Notes under the pieces: generated by a model | The model's input: only the letters and a program-made list of their open reading frames with translations | Database searches by the model: none | What the model was told of the DNA's origin: nothing | Made by a program: the position numbers and the translations under genes | NCBI GenBank assembly: GCA_949289155.1 | Contig: CASEMX010000017.1 | Location: 1-48,505, forward strand | DNA: 48,505 nucleotides | Direction of reading: 5' to 3' | Origin: an uncultured Parabacteroides sp. | GTDB lineage: Bacteria; Bacteroidota; Bacteroidia; Bacteroidales; Tannerellaceae | In this document: in pieces, positions 43,801-48,505 of the stretch | Layout: each line of letters begins with the position of its first letter | Position numbering within the stretch: the stretch's first letter is position 1

Positions 43801-44616
43801 TTATTCCTTCACGTCTCCGACCGCCACTTGATACTCATGCCAGAGCGCGTCGATGGAATATTCCTCGCCCAAGGCATATTTGATGGCGCCGTCGAACGAC
43901 CAAGGGACAACCTCCAGCGTGCTGCGGTTGAACTTCTTCAAAAAATCGCGGTCCTTATGGTCGCGCAGCCATACGAAGAAGTAGCCCGCCGTGCGGTATC
44001 CGTCCATATAATTGCCGCCCTTGGGCCGGTCCTGCTCGCCGTGGAATCCACCGTTCGCAACCCTGACGGCATCCGCCATGCCCTCGATAAACGCCCAGAA
44101 AACCTTGCTGTTGCCGTAATTGCCGATGCCCTGCGGCTCCAGTTGGTAGGCGTGGGTCAATTCGTGGAGCAACACGCCGCGCGTCTCGAAGAAAAGCTTC
44201 GCGGTATCCTGCCCGGCAAACGACTTTTCGATATGCCGCGTGCTGTAAAAGATGGAGATGTTGCCATGGTCGCCTCCCTTGGCAGAGACACCGTCGATGT
44301 CCTCCAACGTATAGTGAATCTCGTGTACGGGAGCGATGCTGTCCGCCGGCGAATCGTAAAGCGTCGCAAGGACTGTGCGCGCCTGCTCCTGAATATAGTC
44401 TTCGGGCGCGGTGACAATCCGATGGTAAATCTTCGACCCCTCAGTCGTGGGCGCTTTATCCTCGAAGAGGACCTTGCCCGTGTCATAATCTTTCCACACA
44501 TCCGCTACGTCCGACGCCGAAGGCCCGTCCGCCTGCGCCGGTTTAGGTCCGGAGGTACACGCCGCCACACACATCAGCCAACTTGCTGCAAACACTACAT
44601 ACTTTTTCTGAAACAT
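43801..44616 (-). CDS. basic-secretory-protein-like metallopeptidase lipoprotein
   Basis: From the ATG at 44616 the protein has 271 residues. The lipobox VAAC lipidates C20. The zinc motif HELTHAYQ (HExxH at residues 151-155) and the downstream FWAFIEGMADAVRVANGGFH and MDGYRTAGYFFVWL match the plant basic secretory protein (PBSP) peptidase-like family found in Bacteroidetes. Proteolytic activity is inferred. The longer frame begins at 44649, which overlaps the TATGTTTG promoter at 44650-44643, so the shorter start is used. It is clearly GC-richer than the flanking intergenic DNA and the neighbouring SusC. Confidence 0.82.
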   Translation of the reverse strand: MFQKKYVVFAASWLMCVAACTSGPKPAQADGPSASDVADVWKDYDTGKVLFEDKAPTTEGSKIYHRIVTAPEDYIQEQARTVLATLYDSPADSIAPVHEIHYTLEDIDGVSAKGGDHGNISIFYSTRHIEKSFAGQDTAKLFFETRGVLLHELTHAYQLEPQGIGNYGNSKVFWAFIEGMADAVRVANGGFHGEQDRPKGGNYMDGYRTAGYFFVWLRDHKDRDFLKKFNRSTLEVVPWSFDGAIKYALGEEYSIDALWHEYQVAVGDVKE

Positions 44617-44642
44617 AAGCTTGTCATTTAAAAATTCGGGCG

Positions 44643-44650
44643 CAAACATA
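44643..44650 (-). promoter_or_regulatory. metallopeptidase promoter -7 box
   Basis: The minus strand reads TATGTTTG, a full TAnnTTTG match. The RNA start near 44635 fits the chosen ATG at 44616 and excludes the upstream ATG. Confidence 0.55.
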
Positions 44651-44711
44651 CGTAAAATCGGCGGAATATCCGCATCGGCGCGATAGAAATAGGAAGAAAA
44701 TCAACCGATTG

Positions 44712-44743
44712 TTTGCACTGTATGGAAAAAAGCACTACTTTTG
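44712..44743 (+). promoter_or_regulatory. rplY promoter
   Basis: TTTG (44712-44715), exactly 20 bases, TACTTTTG (44736-44743): an ideal Bacteroidetes promoter. The leader to the rplY ATG is about 80 bases. Confidence 0.75.
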
Positions 44744-44831
44744 CGGCGTTTTCCACTTCCGTGTGATGGGAAAATTAGACATAAACAGTTAGATATCATC
44801 TAATTTTGAGTAACACATTTAATTTTTTAAG

Positions 44832-45416
44832 ATGAAAACATTTCAATTAGAAGGAAAGACAAGAGAAATCGCCGCTCGTCCGGCTGACCAGAAGAGAGCA
44901 TTGAAGGCAATGCGTAAGAATGACGAAATCCCTGCTGTACTGTATGGCGGCGAAGAGGTAATCCACTTCACAGTGACCAACGCAGCAGTCCGCAATTTGG
45001 TTTACACTCCGGACATCTACGCCGTAGAACTGAACATCGACGGTAACAAGAAGATGGTCGTGATGAAGGACATCCAGTTCCATCCCGTAAGCGACGCCAT
45101 TCTGCACATCGACTTTTTGGAAGTGTTCCCGAACAAGCCTATCGTTATGGAAGTACCGGTAGTTCTTGAAGGTCACGCAGAAGGTGTTAAGGCCGGTGGT
45201 AAATTGCAACTGCAAATGAGAAAGCTCAAAGTGAAAGCCGTTTATACGGAAATCCCTGAAAGATTGACAATCAACGTTGACCACTTAGGATTGGGCAAAA
45301 CAATGCAGGTGGGCGATATCCATTTCGAAGGTTTGGAAATCATGAATGCGAAGAACGCAGTGGTTTGCGCAGTTCAATTGACTCGTGCCGCTCGTGGTGC
45401 TCAGGCAAAAGCATAA
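44832..45416 (+). CDS. rplY: 50S ribosomal protein L25 (Ctc family)
   Basis: Binds 5S rRNA in the large ribosomal subunit. The 194-residue length shows the long, two-domain Ctc/TL5 form: an N-terminal L25 domain (about residues 1-95; EIPAVLYGGEEVIHFTV, DIQFHPVSDAILHIDFLEV) and a C-terminal beta domain (about 96-190; VPVVLEGHAEGVKAGGKLQ, IPERLTINVDHLGLGKTMQVGDI). It is expressed from its own promoter and is followed by a hairpin and then pth, the usual rplY-pth pairing. Confidence 0.97.
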   Translation: MKTFQLEGKTREIAARPADQKRALKAMRKNDEIPAVLYGGEEVIHFTVTNAAVRNLVYTPDIYAVELNIDGNKKMVVMKDIQFHPVSDAILHIDFLEVFPNKPIVMEVPVVLEGHAEGVKAGGKLQLQMRKLKVKAVYTEIPERLTINVDHLGLGKTMQVGDIHFEGLEIMNAKNAVVCAVQLTRAARGAQAKA

Positions 45417-45441
45417 GTAGCATAAAAACGTATTACATCCG

Positions 45442-45472
45442 GAAGGGTTTATTCGCAAGAATAGACCCTTTC
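45442..45472 (+). terminator. hairpin between rplY and pth
   Basis: GAAGGGTTTATTC and GAATAGACCCTTTC pair around the tetraloop GCAA, then GTTGTATTTAT. The T tract is weak, so partial read-through into pth is likely. Confidence 0.65.
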
Positions 45473-45498
45473 GTTGTATTTATAAAGCAGAATCAAAT

Positions 45499-46065
45499 AT
45501 GAAATATTTAATCACAGGATTAGGGAATATCGGGGCGGAATATTTAGGCACGCGGCATAACATCGGCTTTCGGGTGGTGAACCGTCTCGTCGAGGAGGCG
45601 GGCGCGTCGTTTCAGGAAGAGCGGTATGGCGCGATTGCACGCATGAGGGTGAAGAATTGCGAGCTGGTCGTGCTCAAACCGAATACGTTCATGAATCTGA
45701 GCGGAAACGCCGTGCGCTACTGGCTGCAGAAGGAGAATATCCCCATCGAGAATTTGCTCATCGTCGTCGATGACTTAGCCCTGCCGTTCGGTACGCTGCG
45801 GCTGAAGCCCAAAGGGAGTGACGCCGGACATAACGGACTGAAGAACATCGCCCAAATGCTAAACACGCAGAATTATGCACGCCTGCGCTTCGGCATCGGC
45901 AATGACTTCCCGAAAGGCGCACAAATCGACTTCGTCTTAGGCAAATTCCCGCCGGAGGAATTGGCAGCGATGCCGGAGAAACTGGACCGGGCAGTAGAAA
46001 TCATCAAAAGTTTCTGCTTGGCGGGCATCCAGATTACGATGAACCAATATAATAATAAGGAATAG
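45499..46065 (+). CDS. pth: peptidyl-tRNA hydrolase
   Basis: Releases tRNA from peptidyl-tRNA that drops off ribosomes. The 188-residue length is standard. Motifs include [21 protein letters not shown] with catalytic H20, [42 protein letters not shown] and [13 protein letters not shown]. It lies 16 bases before the S4-domain gene and behind rplY, forming a translation-related group. Confidence 0.97.
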   Translation: MKYLITGLGNIGAEYLGTRHNIGFRVVNRLVEEAGASFQEERYGAIARMRVKNCELVVLKPNTFMNLSGNAVRYWLQKENIPIENLLIVVDDLALPFGTLRLKPKGSDAGHNGLKNIAQMLNTQNYARLRFGIGNDFPKGAQIDFVLGKFPPEELAAMPEKLDRAVEIIKSFCLAGIQITMNQYNNKE

Positions 46066-46081
46066 AAGGAAAATACAGCAC

Positions 46082-46522
46082 ATGAATGAAGTTCGTATAG
46101 ACAAATGGATGTGGGCAACCCGGATATTCAAGACCCGCAGCATCGCAGCGGATGCCTGCAAAAAGGGACGGGTGATGATAAACGGGGTGAGCGTCAAACC
46201 TTCACGGATGATTAAAGTGGGGGATGTAATCCAAGTCCGGAAGCCGCCGGTTACCTTCTCATTCAAGGTATTGGATTTGACGGAGAACCGGATGGGCGCC
46301 AAACTGGTTCCGCAGTTCATGGAAAACGTAACGACACCGGACCAATATGAAATTTTGGAAATGAACCGCATTTCCGGATTCGTCAACCGCGCCAAAGGGT
46401 TAGGCAGACCGACGAAAAAGGACCGCCGCGACTTGGAGCAGTTCACCGGCGCGGATTTCTATGAAGCGGATGATGCGTTTGATTTCGATTTCGGATTCGA
46501 CTCGGATGACGACGAGGAATAA
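46082..46522 (+). CDS. S4-domain RNA-binding protein (Hsp15/HslR-like)
   Basis: A 146-residue cytosolic protein. The S4 fold is at residues about 4-65 (VRIDKWMWATRIFKTRSIAADACKKGRVMINGVSVK). A charged middle region (GLGRPTKKDRRDLEQF) and a very acidic tail (DFDFGFDSDDDEE) follow. Hsp15 relatives rescue stalled 50S subunits carrying peptidyl-tRNA, which suits the position directly after pth (16-base gap). The acidic tail is typical of the Bacteroidetes version. Confidence 0.88.
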   Translation: MNEVRIDKWMWATRIFKTRSIAADACKKGRVMINGVSVKPSRMIKVGDVIQVRKPPVTFSFKVLDLTENRMGAKLVPQFMENVTTPDQYEILEMNRISGFVNRAKGLGRPTKKDRRDLEQFTGADFYEADDAFDFDFGFDSDDDEE

Positions 46523-46635
46523 CTAAAAATCCGCCCTATTCTCGCGAACGGGACGGAAGCAAACCTAACTTAATTCTAATACCATGAAAAACACTATATC
46601 CTTAGAACAAAAGATTGGGAAAAAAGTTCAAATGA

Positions 46636-46668
46636 TTGCCCTGTTTTCGCTAAAAAGCCCTACCTTTA
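46636..46668 (+). promoter_or_regulatory. sialidase promoter candidate
   Basis: TTG (46636-46638), 22 bases, TACCTTTA (46661-46668), one mismatch to TAnnTTTG. The RNA start near 46675 supports the ATG at 46710 and excludes the in-frame ATG at 46584. Confidence 0.5.
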
Positions 46669-46709
46669 TTCGCCAAGAAAATATAAACAACATTAAAACA
46701 CCCAATCGT

Positions 46710-48326
46710 ATGAAAAAGCGACTGTTATTATTGGGACTACTTGCACTGAGTAGCAACCTGTTCGCCGCAGATACGCTATCTGTACGCGCGCCACAAATTC
46801 CGTTATTGACGAATCAGCGAGACAACATCCTGTTTGAAATCCGAATCGATGCGGACAAGGGAGATGTCATGAACGAACTGGCTTTGCAGTTCGACGAAGG
46901 CACACAATTATCGAACGTCGAAGGGGTGCGCCTCTTCTATAGCGGAACGGAGGCGGTCTCTCGCGAAGGGGAGCACTTCAGTCCGACTTATTACATCGTC
47001 CATCGGAAAAATGAAATGAGCGAAGCCAATCGGGATTATTCCATTAAGCAAGACGAAGCCAAAGAGATAGAACCGCAGCTGAAGTTAAAGAGTAACCAGC
47101 CGCTGATTGAGGGCACGAACTATTTCTGGGTCAGCCTGCAGATGAAACGTACGACGCCGCTCAAAGAGAAAATCGCTGCACAGATTCAATACGCGAAAAT
47201 CAACAAAGAGAATGCCGTCATTGAGGGAGATGCACGAACCCCTCAACGGAGAATGGCATGGGCAGTCCGGCAGGCTTGGGATGACGGAATCGCCGCGTTC
47301 CGCATTCCGGGAATCGTAACGACAAAGAAAGGGACGCTCATCAGTTGTTACGATGTGCGATACAACACATCGGTTGACCTGCAGGAGAAGATAGACATCG
47401 GCATCAGCCGAAGCCAAGACAAAGGGAAAACGTGGGAGCCTATGCAAATTGCCATGACCATGGATACGCAGGGCGGATTGCCTCATGCCCAGAATGGTGT
47501 AGGCGACCCCTGCATCTTGGTGGATGACCAGACGAATACGATATGGATTGCAGCGGCTTGGTGTCATGGAATGGGAAATCAACGGGCATGGTTCAACTCA
47601 CAACAAGGAATGTCGCCCGATAAGACAGGGCAACTGCTTTTGGTCAAGAGTGAAGATGACGGTAAAACATGGAGCAAGCCTATCAATATCACAGCACAAG
47701 TGAAAGACCCCTCTTGGTATTTCTTGTTACAGGGACCGGGACGAGGCATTACAATGAAAGATGGTACATTGGTTTTCCCGATTCAATTTATCGACTCGAC
47801 GCGAGTACCGAATGCCGGCATTATGTATAGCAAAGACAAAGGAAAGACGTGGAAGCTGCATAATGCGGCGCGTAGCAACACAACGGAATCGCAAGTCGTA
47901 GAGATAGAGCCGGGAGTCCTCATGCTCAACATGCGGGACAACAGAGGTGGCAGCCGTGCTGTGTCCATTACAAAAGATTTGGGAATGACTTGGGAAGAAC
48001 ATCCATCCAATCGTTCTGCTTTGCCAGAACCGGTCTGCATGGCAAGCCTTATCCATGTGGATGCGGATAAAAACTGCTTAGGGAAAGATATCCTCCTCTT
48101 CTCGAATCCAAATTCGACAAAGCATCGGGATTATATTACTGTCAAAGCAAGTCTGGACGGAGGTCTTACTTGGCCGAATGAGTATCAGGTATTGCTGGAC
48201 GAAGGTACAGGCTGGGGCTATACGTGCCTGACGATGATTGACGAAGAGACCGTCGGTATCCTTTACGAATCCAGCGTCGCGCACATGACATTCCAAGTAA
48301 TACCGTTGAAGGAGATAATCAAATGA
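46710..48326 (+). CDS. nanH: exo-alpha-sialidase, GH33 family
   Basis: Cleaves terminal sialic acids from host glycoconjugates. The ATG at 46710 gives 538 residues with a signal peptide (MKKRLLLLGLLALSSNLFAA). An N-terminal beta-sandwich typical of Bacteroidales sialidases (about residues 25-180) precedes the six-bladed catalytic propeller. The FRIP motif is at residues 197-200. Asp boxes of the S-x-D-x-G-x-T-W type recur: SRSQDKGKTW, VKSEDDGKTW, MYSKDKGKTW, SITKDLGMTW and KASLDGGLTW. Late RDNRGGSRAV supplies a catalytic-site arginine region. The in-frame upstream 42 codons are rejected because a promoter lies inside them. No sialic-acid transport genes are visible before the window ends. Confidence 0.95.
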   Translation: MKKRLLLLGLLALSSNLFAADTLSVRAPQIPLLTNQRDNILFEIRIDADKGDVMNELALQFDEGTQLSNVEGVRLFYSGTEAVSREGEHFSPTYYIVHRKNEMSEANRDYSIKQDEAKEIEPQLKLKSNQPLIEGTNYFWVSLQMKRTTPLKEKIAAQIQYAKINKENAVIEGDARTPQRRMAWAVRQAWDDGIAAFRIPGIVTTKKGTLISCYDVRYNTSVDLQEKIDIGISRSQDKGKTWEPMQIAMTMDTQGGLPHAQNGVGDPCILVDDQTNTIWIAAAWCHGMGNQRAWFNSQQGMSPDKTGQLLLVKSEDDGKTWSKPINITAQVKDPSWYFLLQGPGRGITMKDGTLVFPIQFIDSTRVPNAGIMYSKDKGKTWKLHNAARSNTTESQVVEIEPGVLMLNMRDNRGGSRAVSITKDLGMTWEEHPSNRSALPEPVCMASLIHVDADKNCLGKDILLFSNPNSTKHRDYITVKASLDGGLTWPNEYQVLLDEGTGWGYTCLTMIDEETVGILYESSVAHMTFQVIPLKEIIK

Positions 48327-48505
48327 GGAAGTTAGAAGTTAGGGGTAGAATTTAGAAGAGTAATCGTGTCTGGATTAAAAACAAAGAAGTTCGAAACCGG
48401 GGAAATCGGTAATGTAAAATAAACTGTGTCACGCATTATTTTCCATTAGAAAACTCATCGGTCGGGGAGCGGCCAGCGCCAAGGGGCGGGACCACCCGTC
48501 CCGAC
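48327..48505. other. intergenic sequence after nanH with a GC-rich edge
   Basis: No gene is seen. The stretch begins with AGTTAG-type low-complexity sequence. It ends at about 48455-48505 in GC-rich sequence with inverted elements (GTCGGG/CCCGAC), cut by the window edge. This could be the beginning of a repeat or a terminator; too little is present to decide. Confidence 0.4.

Noticed and set aside
43605-43883. Plus-strand ORF of about 90 residues starting beside the right inverted repeat
   Set aside because: Its middle is the terminator hairpin and its end is antisense to the metallopeptidase gene; no family is recognised.
46584-46709. 42-residue N-terminal extension of the sialidase
   Set aside because: A promoter lies inside it, and a clear signal peptide begins at the ATG at 46710.

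Overview
The window reads as a chromosomal segment of a gut-type Bacteroidota (order Bacteroidales). A Parabacteroides/Tannerellaceae relative fits best, but that is inference from gene content and not a search. Supporting signs are two SusC/SusD pairs, ECF sigma plus FecR regulation with an STN-bearing SusC, type III glutamine synthetase, TamL, a GH33 sialidase, a sulfatase, and many promoters with the Bacteroidetes -7 box TAnnTTTG. No rRNA, tRNA, CRISPR array, phage or transposase gene was seen.

Layout. (1) 1-3133, plus strand: tail of a DUF6261-like protein, the pyrBI aspartate carbamoyltransferase operon, a flavin reductase and a small outer-membrane barrel. (2) 3145-6927, minus: an AddB-like nuclease and a second DUF6261-like protein, then a 0.7 kb AT-rich stretch with a strong promoter and only a broken ORF. 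(3) 7651-12232, minus: trmD, a DUF2148 ferredoxin-like protein, an unrecognised 316-residue protein and tamL, preceded by a 42-bp tandem array. (4) 12825-24538: a nitrogen block. glnN, gltB and gltD run on the minus strand; asnB and ansA run on the plus strand. asnB has a roughly 183-nt leader that can fold into a three-way junction. (5) 24563-27711: an MBL-fold hydrolase, an ECF sigma factor and a lipoprotein sulfatase. (6) 27938-36584, minus: a complete glycan-uptake operon: sigma, FecR, SusC, SusD, and a fused YdjC-type deacetylase/serine hydrolase. (7) 36906-43004, minus: a second SusC/SusD pair headed by a DUF6261-like gene. Its SusD is frameshifted and its SusC lacks an in-frame ATG. (8) 43081-43668: eight perfect 42-bp-spaced palindromes, then an inverted-repeat-bounded AT-rich segment with an outward promoter. 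(9) 43801-48326: a basic-secretory-protein-like metallopeptidase, rplY, pth, an S4 RNA-binding protein and a sialidase.

How it works together. glnN-gltBD assimilate ammonium and asnB/ansA make and break asparagine. The two Sus loci, sulfatase, deacetylase/hydrolase and sialidase suggest foraging on host-type sulfated, sialylated and N-acetylated glycans. The most interesting proposal is that 43459-43668 is an invertible promoter. Its promoter now points away from the DUF6261-SusC-SusD operon, with the helically phased palindrome array lying between switch and operon. The other strong candidates are the asnB leader RNA and the pair of unrelated arrays that share an exact 42-bp period.
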